Source of the DNA: a bacterium
Lineage (GTDB): Bacteria; Chloroflexota; Dormibacteria; UBA8260; Bog-877
Assembly: GCA_021802115.1 (NCBI GenBank)
Contig: JAKABA010000038.1
Coordinates: 1 to 26,950 of the forward strand
Direction: 5' to 3'
DNA length: 26,950 nucleotides
Position 1 is the stretch's first letter. Every line of letters starts with the position of its first letter. The notes under the pieces were generated by a model. That model was not told the DNA's origin. It did not search any database and saw only the letters and a program-made list of their open reading frames with translations. Both the position numbers and the translations under genes were made by a program. This document shows positions 7,689 to 15,378 of the stretch, one piece after another.

Positions 7689-8744
7689 GTGCCATCCATC
7701 ACCAAGCCGTTGATCCCGCTGGTGCCTTTGCTGCGCAACGAGTTGGGCTTGACTCTGCAGGACTACGCCGGCGGCATGTCCACGCTGTGCGCCGGCTGCG
7801 GCCATGACTCGATCACGGCGGCCCTGATTCAGACCTTCTGGGAGCTCTCCGTCCCGCCCCACATGATCGCCAAGCTGAGCGGGATCGGGTGCTCCTCAAA
7901 GACGCCCGCGTATTTCGCCAGCCGCGCCCACGGTTTCAACTCGGTGCACGGTCGGATGGCGACCATTGCGACCGGCGCCGGCGCGGCCAACCGGGACCTG
8001 CTTCTGGTGGGAGTCTCGGGGGACGGGGACTCGCTCTCGATCGGGCTCGGCCATCTCTGCCACGCCATCCGCCGCAATGTCCGCATGCTCTACCTGATTG
8101 AGAACAACGGGGTTTACGGCCTGACCAAGGGTCAGTTCTCGGCCTCCGCCGACATCGGCTCGACCTCGCGTCGAGGCGAGGCCAACCTCCTCCAGGCCGT
8201 CGACCCCATCCTGCTCGGGCTGAGCCTGGGAGCCACCTTCCTGGCCCGCGGATTCTCCGGTGACAAAGAGCAGCTGGTGCCCATCCTCAAGGCCGCTGCC
8301 GCCCACGACGGATTTGCCCTGGTCGACATCATCTCTCCCTGCGTCCAGTTCAACGACCACGAGGGATCCACCAAGAGCTACCGCTACATGCGCGACCATG
8401 AGCTCAAGGAGATCGACGCCGACTTCATCTCCGCCCACGAGGAGATCGTCGAGGTGCTGGGACCGGGGCTGGCGACAGATGTGGCCATGCACGATGGGGG
8501 CAGAGTGCGCTTCCGGGCGGTCCCAGAGGACTACGACCCTCGTGATCGGGGCGGCGTCGAGGCCTACCTCCGCGACCGAGTGGGTCACGGGGAGATCGTT
8601 ACCGGTCTGCTCTACATCGACGAGTCGGTGCCGGACATGCACGGGCTGGGCCGGACCCCGAAAGAGCCCCTGGTGAACCTCCCCTACCAGAAGCTCTGCC
8701 CGGGAAGGGATGAGTTGCTGAGGTTCCAGGAGAGCTTTCGGTAG
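7689..8744 (+). CDS. korB: 2-oxoglutarate:ferredoxin oxidoreductase subunit beta (KorB)
   Basis: Thiamine-diphosphate and [4Fe-4S] subunit of KorAB, 351 residues. Cluster ligands are in TLCAGCGH (C34, C37) and SGIGCSSK (C68). The ThDP/Mg motif runs from GDGD at 111-114 to NNGVYGLTKGQ at 139-149. The start is GTG at 7689, only 2 nt after the korA stop, with GGAGG (7678-7682) inside the end of korA, so the two subunits are translationally coupled. There is no separate delta (ferredoxin) subunit in the window. The fused ferredoxin of the first operon gene may play that part. Confidence 0.95.
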   Translation: MPSITKPLIPLVPLLRNELGLTLQDYAGGMSTLCAGCGHDSITAALIQTFWELSVPPHMIAKLSGIGCSSKTPAYFASRAHGFNSVHGRMATIATGAGAANRDLLLVGVSGDGDSLSIGLGHLCHAIRRNVRMLYLIENNGVYGLTKGQFSASADIGSTSRRGEANLLQAVDPILLGLSLGATFLARGFSGDKEQLVPILKAAAAHDGFALVDIISPCVQFNDHEGSTKSYRYMRDHELKEIDADFISAHEEIVEVLGPGLATDVAMHDGGRVRFRAVPEDYDPRDRGGVEAYLRDRVGHGEIVTGLLYIDESVPDMHGLGRTPKEPLVNLPYQKLCPGRDELLRFQESFR

Positions 8745-8814
8745 GGATCCGTGGCCCACTTCCGGGCGACCGGGATGAGGCTCGCCCGGGCTGGACCGGG
8801 TGCCGCAAGCCGCT

Positions 8815-8830
8815 GGCGGCGGGCGCCGCC
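8815..8830 (+). other. GC-rich stem-loop after korB
   Basis: GGCGGC, loop GGGC, GCCGCC forms a perfect 6-bp stem about 70 nt after the korB stop and 85 nt before otsA. There is no T-tract, so it is not a canonical intrinsic terminator. It may end or attenuate the korAB transcript, or simply reflect high GC. Confidence 0.3.
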
Positions 8831-8915
8831 CCGCTGCGGCCGCGGCAGTACCTCCTGGATCAGTTGCGAATAGCCGGAGCCCATCCGGCGGGGTGGGTCC
8901 GTCATCCTATGCGCC

Positions 8916-10415
8916 ATGCCCGGAATCGAGTCGTACCTCCGGCAGATGCTGCAGGGATGGCAGACCATCGTGGTCGCCAACCGGCCTCCCATCGACGTCC
9001 ACCTGGATCCCAGCGGGCAACAGAGGATCACCCGGGGGGGCGGCGGCCTGGTGACCGCCATGGCCGCTCTCGCCAAGGCCAGCGGGTCGATCTGGGTTGG
9101 CGCGGCTCGCGGGGAATCCGACCTCGACCTGGTGCGCCGAGCCGGAGCCGACGGGGTGGTCGAGGTGACCACCGAGGGCGGTGAGACCTTCCGCACCCTC
9201 TTTGTGGAGTCGGACCCCGAGGCGTACGAGCTCTACTACAACCAGATCAGCAACCCTTTGCTCTGGTTCATTCAGCATTACCTCTGGGACCTCGGCCGAG
9301 AGCCGATCCTGGACTCCGAGACCGGGCGTGCCTGGCGCGACGGCTATGTGCGGCTCAACCAGAACTTCGCCGACCAGGTGGTGGCGGTGGCCGCCAGATC
9401 GAAGGCCAGACCCCTGATCCTCACCCAGGATTACCACCTCTACCTGATGCCGGCCATGGTCCGGACGCAGCTGCCGGAGGCGCGCCTGCAGCACTTCATC
9501 CACATCCCCTGGCCCACCCCCCAGTACTGGAAGGTGATCCCGCGCCACATGCGCGACGGGATCATGACCGGGCTCCTGGGCAACGACGTGGTCGGGCTCC
9601 AGACCAGCCTGGACGTGCGCAACTTCCTGATGACCTGTGAGGAGAACCTCGGGCTGGGGGTAGACCACCGTCAGCGCATCGTCTTCTACGAGGGAAGGTC
9701 AGTTTGGATCAGGGCCTACCCGATCTCGATCGACATCCGGGGCATGACCGAGCTCGCGGCCAGCGACGAGGTGCGCAAGGAGGAGGAGCTGATCGCCGCC
9801 TGGCGCCCCGAGATGCTGATCCTGCGGGTCGACCGCACCGATCTCAGCAAGAACATCGTGCGGGGATTCCTCGCCTACGAGCGGCTCCTGGAGATCCACC
9901 CCGAGCTGCGGGGGCGGGTTGTCTTCTGGGCCTTCCTGCAACGCAGCCGCCAGAACGTCGATGCCTACCGCGCCTACCTGGGGGCTCTGGTCTCGGCCGC
10001 CGCGCGGGTCAACCGCCGCTTCCAGACCGGCACCTGGCTGCCGATCCGCCTCGAGGTGGGGGAGAATCTCCACCGGGCGGTCGCCGCCTACAAGTCGTAC
10101 GACGCCCTGCTGGTGAACCCGATCTACGACGGCATGAACCTGGTGGCCAAGGAGGGCGCCCTCTGCAACACCCGGGACGGGGTGCTGGTCCTCAGCGAGA
10201 ACGCCGGCAGCTACGAGGAACTCGGACCCCAGGCGCTGGGGATAAACCCCTTCGACATCGATCAGACCGCGGAGGCGCTCCACGCGGCGCTCACCATGCC
10301 CAAGCGCTACCGATCCAACCGGGCGCGCCAGCTGCGCCAGATCGTGCGCCGCAACGACATCACCCGTTGGATCAGCAATCAGCTCCAGGACCTCAACGAC
10401 CTGCTGGACCAGTAG
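8916..10415 (+). CDS. otsA: Trehalose-6-phosphate synthase-like glycosyltransferase (GT20)
   Basis: Makes trehalose-6-phosphate from a nucleotide-glucose donor and glucose-6-phosphate in the cytoplasm. The 499-residue GT-B protein begins with VVANRPPIDV (19-28) and the donor-loop GGGGLVTA (41-48). It has QDYHLYLMP at 171-179, HIPWPTPQYW at 196-205, R307 and K312 in VDRTDLSK (matching the catalytic Arg/Lys of E. coli RLDYSK), and NPIYDGMNLVAKEGAL at 401-416 with LSENAGSYEELG. Several positions normally strict differ: HIPFP is HIPWP, and DYSKG is DLSKN. The start ATG 8916 has no strong Shine-Dalgarno. The convergent otsB-like phosphatase next door supports a trehalose role. Another GT20 activity, such as glucosylglycerol-phosphate synthase, remains possible. 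Confidence 0.88.
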   Translation: MPGIESYLRQMLQGWQTIVVANRPPIDVHLDPSGQQRITRGGGGLVTAMAALAKASGSIWVGAARGESDLDLVRRAGADGVVEVTTEGGETFRTLFVESDPEAYELYYNQISNPLLWFIQHYLWDLGREPILDSETGRAWRDGYVRLNQNFADQVVAVAARSKARPLILTQDYHLYLMPAMVRTQLPEARLQHFIHIPWPTPQYWKVIPRHMRDGIMTGLLGNDVVGLQTSLDVRNFLMTCEENLGLGVDHRQRIVFYEGRSVWIRAYPISIDIRGMTELAASDEVRKEEELIAAWRPEMLILRVDRTDLSKNIVRGFLAYERLLEIHPELRGRVVFWAFLQRSRQNVDAYRAYLGALVSAAARVNRRFQTGTWLPIRLEVGENLHRAVAAYKSYDALLVNPIYDGMNLVAKEGALCNTRDGVLVLSENAGSYEELGPQALGINPFDIDQTAEALHAALTMPKRYRSNRARQLRQIVRRNDITRWISNQLQDLNDLLDQ

Positions 10416-10426
10416 TACCTGGGCTC

Positions 10427-11251
10427 TCAGGCCGGTGAGCGGAGCCCCTCCGCCACCTCCCCCAGGAGCTGGGCCCAGGCGGGCGGCCCCGTGAGGCAAA
10501 TGTCCGCGGCCTCCGCCAGCTGAGGATTGGAGTCTGGCCCAAGCACCCCGATCGCGAGCGCCAGCTCCATCTCGGGCGCTCGCCGGTGCAGCTCCTCAAT
10601 TGCCGGGAGGTCGCCCAGGTCGTCCCCGGCGAAGACGCATCCCCTGGGCTGGAGCCGGTCCAGGAGCCCCGCCAGCGCCATCCCTTTGTTGCCGCTGTGG
10701 GGCGGTCGCACCTCGATCACCAGCTTGCCCCGAACCACCTGAAGGTGCTCGCCAGCCGCCAGCTGCTCGACCATGCGGCGCACGGTGGGCCCCACCCGGC
10801 GTGGCTCCGGCGAGTTGCGGTAATGCACCGATACCCCAAGCGCCTTGGCCTCGACCTGGACGCCTGGAAGCCAGCCGGTGAGTTCCTCCAGGTGCTTGGC
10901 GAGTTGGACCAGGCGCTGCGACGGAGCTGGAGGCATGGGTAGGGGGTCAGCCGGGCTGGCGTTCAGCCACGGTTCCAGGCCGTAGCTGCCCAGCAGCACC
11001 GCCCCCGGCACCCGGCACTGGACCGCGAGGTTGGCCAGGTCTCGGCCGCTGATCACGGCGACCGGGGTGCGGCCGGCCAGCTCGGCCAAGGCGCGCGAGG
11101 CCTGGGGCAGCGCTCGGGCTCGCCTGGGGTCACGCACCACCTGGGCCAAGGTGCCGTCGAAGTCGGATGCGATCAGGAGGCTGCCGCGGCGGGCGAGGCG
11201 GACCAGGGGCGGGACCAGTGAGGAAGCCTCTGCCGGCCCTTGGGATGCCAC
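10427..11251 (-). CDS. otsB: Trehalose-6-phosphate phosphatase (HAD family)
   Basis: Removes phosphate from trehalose-6-phosphate. The 274-residue product has the HAD nucleophile motif SDFDGTLA (D30, D32), VISGRDLANL, a cap region with EAKALGVSVHYRN, and the C-terminal motifs SGNKGMAL and FAGDDLGDLPAI for Mg binding. I chose GTG 11251 because TATGAT lies 6 nt upstream on the minus strand (11258-11263), fitting a leaderless message. A longer frame could begin at 11302 but would overlap the promoter of the divergent gene. It is convergent with otsA, and the two stops are only 11 bp apart, so the pair are not one operon. Confidence 0.9.
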   Translation of the reverse strand: MASQGPAEASSLVPPLVRLARRGSLLIASDFDGTLAQVVRDPRRARALPQASRALAELAGRTPVAVISGRDLANLAVQCRVPGAVLLGSYGLEPWLNASPADPLPMPPAPSQRLVQLAKHLEELTGWLPGVQVEAKALGVSVHYRNSPEPRRVGPTVRRMVEQLAAGEHLQVVRGKLVIEVRPPHSGNKGMALAGLLDRLQPRGCVFAGDDLGDLPAIEELHRRAPEMELALAIGVLGPDSNPQLAEAADICLTGPPAWAQLLGEVAEGLRSPA

Positions 11252-11304
11252 GTTTTGATCATAGGCGTAGTGGTTGGGTGGGCCGCATCCGCTACCCTGC
11301 AAGC
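11252..11304. promoter_or_regulatory. Divergent promoter region, otsB / DUF1469 gene
   Basis: Only 53 bp separate the two starts. On the minus strand TATGAT (11258-11263) is 6 nt from the otsB GTG. On the plus strand TACCCT (11293-11298) is 6 nt from the DUF1469 ATG. Both fit a TAnnnT -10 element placed so that transcription would start at or next to the start codon. No Shine-Dalgarno is present on either side, and no clear -35 box is seen. Confidence 0.5.
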
Positions 11305-11697
11305 ATGGCTGCCAAGGATCTCGCCGAGGAGACGGTCCCGCAACTCGTGCAGGACCTGGGGGGCGAGCTGCGGCAGCTGGTCACCGCCGAGATGGAGCTG
11401 GCCAAGGCGGAGCTCAAACGGAGTGCCCGCAGGGGCCTGCGGGTGGTCGTGGCCGGCGCAGTGGCGGCCCTGGGCGCGGGGCTGCTCCTGATCTTCGGGC
11501 TTGTCACCCTGGTGGAGTGGATTCCCAATCACACCCTGGTGGCCGGGATCCTGGGCATCGTCGGCATCGCTCTGCTGGCGCTGGGCGGGGGCGTGGTGTG
11601 GTCCAATCGGCACCTCTGGCCGTTCACGGCCAGCAAACTGAGCCTTCAAGAGGACCTAGAGTGGGCACGACGACTGAGCAGGCGCGCGCACAGGTAG
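11305..11697 (+). CDS. DUF1469 / holin-superfamily-like membrane protein
   Basis: A 130-residue membrane protein of the DUF1469 (YqjE-like, 'phage holin family') type common in GC-rich bacteria. The amphipathic, charged N-terminus (ETVPQLVQDLGGELRQLV and AEMELAKAELKRSARRG) is followed by two long hydrophobic segments at about 49-70 and 78-96. The family name is misleading, as no lysis or phage genes are nearby. The ATG at 11305 is preceded by TACCCT and 6 nt, with no ribosome site. The gene overlaps the next one by 37 nt. The DUF1469-DUF3618 pairing recurs in actinobacteria-like genomes. Function is unknown, probably envelope stress or membrane organisation. Confidence 0.85.
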   Translation: MAAKDLAEETVPQLVQDLGGELRQLVTAEMELAKAELKRSARRGLRVVVAGAVAALGAGLLLIFGLVTLVEWIPNHTLVAGILGIVGIALLALGGGVVWSNRHLWPFTASKLSLQEDLEWARRLSRRAHR

Positions 11698-12113
11698 CGG
11701 CGACCCGCGCCCGGGTCGACTCCACCCTGGATCGCCTCGAGCTGCGGATCCGCCAGGAGTTGAGTCCGCGCCGGCGCCTCCGCCGGGATGGAGCCAAGCT
11801 GGCGGTCGGGGTGGCGGTGGTGGCGCTGGTGGGCACGACCTATGTGCTTCGGGCGAGGCGGCGCCGTCTTGACCAGCCCGGCCAGGTCGACTGGATCGCC
11901 GCCATGCCGGAGGAGTGGCGTTCCCGACTCTCTGAGCTACTGGCCGAGGCGGCTGCTGGAGGGGTGCTGGGTCCGGGGACGTCCAGCTCCAAGCATCCGC
12001 GCTCGGCCCTGCAGTCGCTGGCTCTGCGAGGCGGCCGGATGGCGCTGCCGGTCGTCCTCAATGCGGTGGCGGAGCGGTTGGCCAATCGCCAGCCCAGTGC
12101 CGGTTCGGGCTGA
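11661..12113 (+). CDS. DUF3618 domain protein
   Basis: A 150-residue protein whose N-terminus EQARAQVAATRARVDSTLDR (about 5-24) carries the DUF3618 pattern of a TR-containing helix with regular acidic and basic residues. One transmembrane helix follows at about 50-66 (VAVVALVGTTYVL), then a basic patch RARRRRL. The rest has no recognisable domain. The GTG start at 11661 has AGAGGA about 9 nt upstream and lies inside the 3' end of the DUF1469 gene in another frame, implying coupled translation. Function is unknown; it is a probable membrane partner of the preceding protein. Confidence 0.82.
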   Translation: MGTTTEQARAQVAATRARVDSTLDRLELRIRQELSPRRRLRRDGAKLAVGVAVVALVGTTYVLRARRRRLDQPGQVDWIAAMPEEWRSRLSELLAEAAAGGVLGPGTSSSKHPRSALQSLALRGGRMALPVVLNAVAERLANRQPSAGSG

Positions 12114-12163
12114 GGCTCAGGCTGGGTGACCCCTTACCCGCAGGGCTCACGGGTGGCTGACGA

Positions 12164-12811
12164 GTGAGCTCAGCTCCGGAGCGTCAGAGCGGGCGCGCTG
12201 CTCCCCTGGTACGACCCCTGCGGGCGCCAGACCTAACCGAGGTCGGAAGCATGCTGGCCCGAGCGTTCCTCGCCGACCCGACGTCAGCCTGGCTCTTCCC
12301 CAAGCCGGCGGGGCGTCCCGAGTCCCTGGCGCGCTGGTACCGGCTCAATGCCTCGCTGCTGCTGGCTTCGGGGGAGGGTTGGGTCACGGGTGACCTGTCC
12401 GCCGCCGCCCTCTGGCTGCCGATGGGAAGGGTCCCGGAACGTCCGGCCGGCCACGCCCGCACTCGGGATGTGGTCAGCGTCAACTTGCAGGTGATGCGGA
12501 TGCTCGGCCCGAGGGTGGCCCGGGCCGCCATGACCACGGTGCGGCTGCACCGTCTCCACGGCATCACCCCGGCCTGGTATCTGGCGATCCTGGGCACCGA
12601 GCCTTCGCGTCAGGGAACCGGCCTGGGTACGGCGGTGCTGGCGCCGATGCTGGCCCGCTGTGACCGAACCGGAACCCCGGCGGTCCTGGACACGGCCACC
12701 ATGGTGGACGTCCGGTTCTACGAGGGCCGAGGCTTTGATGTGGTGGGCGAGGTTCAGAGCCCCCATGGGCCGCACTTCTGGGCAATGCGCCGGCAGCCGG
12801 CTCCGTTCTGA
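12164..12811 (+). CDS. GNAT family N-acetyltransferase
   Basis: A 215-residue acetyl-CoA dependent acyltransferase. The GNAT fold begins with VRPLRAPDLTEV (16-27). The acetyl-CoA pyrophosphate loop is RQGTGLG at 149-155, preceded by the beta strand YLAILGTEP, and the C-terminal FYEGRGFDVVGE is typical. The pattern resembles the puromycin N-acetyltransferase-like subgroup, but the substrate cannot be read from the sequence. The start is GTG 12164, 50 bp after the DUF3618 stop. No clear Shine-Dalgarno or -10 is seen, so it may be co-transcribed with the genes before it and the exact start is uncertain. Confidence 0.85.
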   Translation: MSSAPERQSGRAAPLVRPLRAPDLTEVGSMLARAFLADPTSAWLFPKPAGRPESLARWYRLNASLLLASGEGWVTGDLSAAALWLPMGRVPERPAGHARTRDVVSVNLQVMRMLGPRVARAAMTTVRLHRLHGITPAWYLAILGTEPSRQGTGLGTAVLAPMLARCDRTGTPAVLDTATMVDVRFYEGRGFDVVGEVQSPHGPHFWAMRRQPAPF

Positions 12812-12977
12812 GCGATCTGGCCGCAGCCGGGCGGTCAGGGCCGGTCCGACCTCCTCCGATCGACCAGGTGGCGCTGGGGCCGGGGGCGGCGGATTCGGGG
12901 TGGTGAAAGCTACTCAAGTTGGCCGAGGCGGCGCTCCGCGCCAGGCGAACCGCGGAGAGGTCGGTCCAGGTCGCTGT

Positions 12978-13421
12978 TCAGCCGGCGGGCCGGGCTGACC
13001 CGCGGCTGACCAACTCGTAGGACTCAGCGATCAGAGCCGCAACCAGGTCCGGCGCCAGGGAGGGCAAGAGAGCGACCGTGATCCAGTGCCGCTTGCTCAT
13101 GTGGTACCCGGGAGTGATCTCCCGGTACTTGTCGGCCAGGGCCGCTCCGTAGCCAGGGTCACACTTCAAGGTGATGCGGCCCGGGTGGTCGTCGAGGCTG
13201 ATGACTGCGAACATTTTGCCGGCGACCTTGAAGACTGCGGGTGACTCTCCGAAGGGATGGCAGAGCTCGGCCCTTGGCAGCCTGGCGCACTCCGCGAGGG
13301 CACGCTCGCGCCCGAATGGCGGTCCACTTCTCCGCCCGGACTTGCCGGACAGGTCCTCGCCAGACGCCCCGGCCCGAGCTCCTCGCCTGCCTTCGGCGCG
13401 CTCGCCGGGGCGGCTGTTCAC
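12978..13421 (-). CDS. MmcQ/YjbR family DNA-binding-like protein
   Basis: A 147-residue protein of the MmcQ/YjbR (CyaY-like fold) family. Diagnostic stretches are CHPFGESPAVFKVAGKMFAV (54-73), ITLKCDP (83-89) and TPGYHMSKRHWITV (103-116). The family is annotated as DNA-binding by fold, and the biological role is unclear. The first 35 residues are a low-complexity, Gly/Arg/Ser-rich extension not usual for the family, so translation might begin later, but no ATG, GTG or TTG in a better position was seen. The GTG at 13421 shares GTGA with the stop of the preceding lyase gene (4-nt overlap), which favours this start through coupling. Confidence 0.84.
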   Translation of the reverse strand: MNSRPGERAEGRRGARAGASGEDLSGKSGRRSGPPFGRERALAECARLPRAELCHPFGESPAVFKVAGKMFAVISLDDHPGRITLKCDPGYGAALADKYREITPGYHMSKRHWITVALLPSLAPDLVAALIAESYELVSRGSARPAG

Positions 13422-14230
13422 AGGGATGGCAGGGTGGCGCCGGCCAGCAACTCTCCCGCCATCTTGGCCAGCGTGGCGAGCGCCCCTCGGTGCGGGAAGG
13501 GGCCGTAAGACACTCGGGCGACTCCCAGGGCGGCCAGCTCGCTCGGCGTTGGGGTACCGGGCAGGCCAAGGACGCTTAGCCGATGTGGGCCGAGGCCTTC
13601 GACAAGGGAGCTGACCTGGTCCGCGTCGAGCCGGCCCGGCACGAAGACACAGGCAGCCCCTTCCTCGAGAAACGCGCGGCCCCGTTGCAGCGCCTGGGGC
13701 AGGGCACCACCCTGTCCCCCGGACTCCAGAAAGGCATCCGTTCGGGCGTTGAGCACGAAGGGCACTCCCTCGAGCTCAGCGGCTCGAACCGCGATCCGGA
13801 CGGCCTTGGAGGATTCGGCCAGCGGGCGCATCTGGTCTTCCAGATTGCCGCCGGCGGCGCCCGCCGCGATGGCGCGAGCCACGGTGCTGGCCACGTCACC
13901 GTAGCCGGCCTCAAGGTCGGCGGTGACGGGCACCGCGACCGCGCCCACGATCCTGGCCAGCATGTCGAGCATCATCGCTATTGGAAGAATCTCGCCGTCA
14001 GGGTAGCCAAAGGCCGCGGCCATGGCGGCACTGGCAGTGGCCACCGCCCGGCAGCCCGGTACCGCCGCGACGGTTCGGGCGCTGGCTACATCCCAGACGT
14101 TCACCAGGATCAGCAACTCCGGATCGGAATGCAAGCGAAGTAACTCGACCGCCCGCTCCGTGACTCGGCTGGCTCCCTGAGACAGTTCAGGAGACCGGGT
14201 CCTAGCCCCCTCGCCGGCCGGCGAGTTCAC
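13418..14230 (-). CDS. Isocitrate lyase / PEP mutase family protein
   Basis: A 270-residue TIM-barrel enzyme of the ICL/PEPM superfamily, which makes or breaks C-C or P-C bonds next to a 2-oxoacid with Mg2+. Motifs: LVNVWDVASARTVA (42-55), the metal site TADLEAGYGD (103-112), NLEDQ (129-133) and NARTDAFL (161-168). The KKCGH catalytic loop of true isocitrate lyase is absent, so it is one of the small members such as oxaloacetate decarboxylase-like, methylisocitrate lyase-like or phosphonate-related proteins. The substrate is unknown. The GTG at 14230 is the only start seen that leaves room for the first strand, and it lacks a ribosome site. The gene is translationally coupled to the YjbR gene downstream. 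Confidence 0.88.
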   Translation of the reverse strand: MNSPAGEGARTRSPELSQGASRVTERAVELLRLHSDPELLILVNVWDVASARTVAAVPGCRAVATASAAMAAAFGYPDGEILPIAMMLDMLARIVGAVAVPVTADLEAGYGDVASTVARAIAAGAAGGNLEDQMRPLAESSKAVRIAVRAAELEGVPFVLNARTDAFLESGGQGGALPQALQRGRAFLEEGAACVFVPGRLDADQVSSLVEGLGPHRLSVLGLPGTPTPSELAALGVARVSYGPFPHRGALATLAKMAGELLAGATLPSL

Positions 14231-14462
14231 GCCGGCCGCGATGGGTGGTCACCGGAGCCACCGGTGGCGCCGCAACTGGGGATTCGACGAGTAACCCAAA
14301 CCCGCGCGGCCGTGGGTGGCGGAGAGCCATGCCAGGGCTCCCTGGACCGCGAGGCCGCCACCGCGAAGTGTCCGCCCCACCTTCCGCGATCGAGCCCGGC
14401 CACCCCGTAGCCCTGCTCCGCGAGCGCCCTTCGGGACTTTCTAAGGGGGGCGGCCGGGCTCA

Positions 14463-14822
14463 TCACTGAGGCAGTTCGGGGCGGTCGATCACCCGCCGCC
14501 AGGTTCCGTCCGGCTGGCGGCGCACCACCTGTGCCCTTCCGCCCGTGTTGTCGGCGGGACGCGTCGACGTGAGCGCGAGATCACCGTTGCGCAAGGTGGG
14601 CATTGGCGCCTCGGCTCCCGTCGGCGGCGCCATCGTCACCATGCCCTGGAACAGGGCCAGGAGCGCTTGGTGCCCAATCGTAACCTGGCCTGGCGGGTAG
14701 GCCAGCACCGCGTCCGGCTCGTAGAGGTCGGCCAGCCCCTCGGCGTCGCCCGCGCGCCAACGCTCCACGAACAAGCGGGCCAGGTCCTCCGGCTCCCGGG
14801 CGCCGTCTCCAATCTCGGTCAT
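14463..14822 (-). CDS. SnoaL-like / NTF2-fold protein
   Basis: A 119-residue protein of the NTF2-like (SnoaL/DUF4440) type. The helix ARLFVERWRAGDAEGLADLY leads into the strand signature EPDAVLAYPPG, then GHQALLALFQGM and a C-terminal sheet ending VVRRQPDGTWRRVIDRPE. Members are small cyclases, isomerases or binding proteins, and nothing here identifies a substrate. The ATG at 14822 is preceded by GGAGG with about 8 nt spacing, while an in-frame TTG six bases further up is poorly placed. It lies 67 bp after the AhpD-like gene in the same direction and is probably co-transcribed. Confidence 0.82.
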   Translation of the reverse strand: MTEIGDGAREPEDLARLFVERWRAGDAEGLADLYEPDAVLAYPPGQVTIGHQALLALFQGMVTMAPPTGAEAPMPTLRNGDLALTSTRPADNTGGRAQVVRRQPDGTWRRVIDRPELPQ

Positions 14823-14889
14823 TCGCAACCCTCCAGGATCTTTGTGCAGCCGTCAAAAGTGACTCCGCCACCGATGGATGCTGCCCCGG

Positions 14890-15378
14890 TCATGTCAGCG
14901 GCCAGGGCCGCGCCAGTGCGCCCAGACGGTTCCAGGCGTTGATGACCGCTATAACCCAGATCAGCTCGGCCAGCTCTGGTTCGGAGAACTCGGCCGCGGC
15001 CGCCTGGAACACCGCCTCGGGCACCGGACCTGAGGTGAGGCGGGTGCCGGCCTCGGCCAGGTCCAGGGCAGCCCTCTCCCGGGCCGTGAAAAAGGGTGCC
15101 TCCCGCCACACCGGCAAGGCGCAGATGCGGCGCTCCGTCTCGCCCGCAGTGCGCGCCTCCCGACTGTGCAGGTCGACGCAGTAGGCACAGCCGTTGAGCT
15201 GAGACACTCGGACTCGGACCATTTCCAGGAGCCCGGGAGCGATCGTCGAACGTCGGCTGCAGGAATCCAGCTCGGACATGGCGCTGGAGGCGGCGGGTAC
15301 CAGCTGGTCGACGGCAAGCCTCACCGAGGGTATGACCGGCTGGTTGTCTGGGGTCAGCGACTTGGTTGCAGTGTTCAT
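14890..15378 (-). CDS. AhpD-like alkylhydroperoxidase / carboxymuconolactone decarboxylase family protein
   Basis: A 162-residue all-helical protein with the AhpD-type redox site LNGCAYCVDLHS, that is C64, C67 and H71. The two Cys can cycle as a disulfide to reduce peroxides. The region RVRVSQLNGCAYC and the C-terminal ELIWVIAVINAWNRLG are typical of the CMD family. The ATG at 15378 is preceded by TAAGGT and 6 nt on the minus strand, without a Shine-Dalgarno, suggesting a leaderless message. It is divergent from the MocR-type regulator 46 bp away, which is its likely controller. An oxidative stress role is inferred from the Cys pair. Confidence 0.88.
   Translation of the reverse strand: MNTATKSLTPDNQPVIPSVRLAVDQLVPAASSAMSELDSCSRRSTIAPGLLEMVRVRVSQLNGCAYCVDLHSREARTAGETERRICALPVWREAPFFTARERAALDLAEAGTRLTSGPVPEAVFQAAAAEFSEPELAELIWVIAVINAWNRLGALARPWPLT

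Noticed and set aside
11305..11697. Prophage or lysis cassette, suggested by the 'holin' family name
   Set aside because: DUF1469 proteins are ordinary chromosomal membrane proteins in GC-rich bacteria. No endolysin, structural or integrase genes are nearby.
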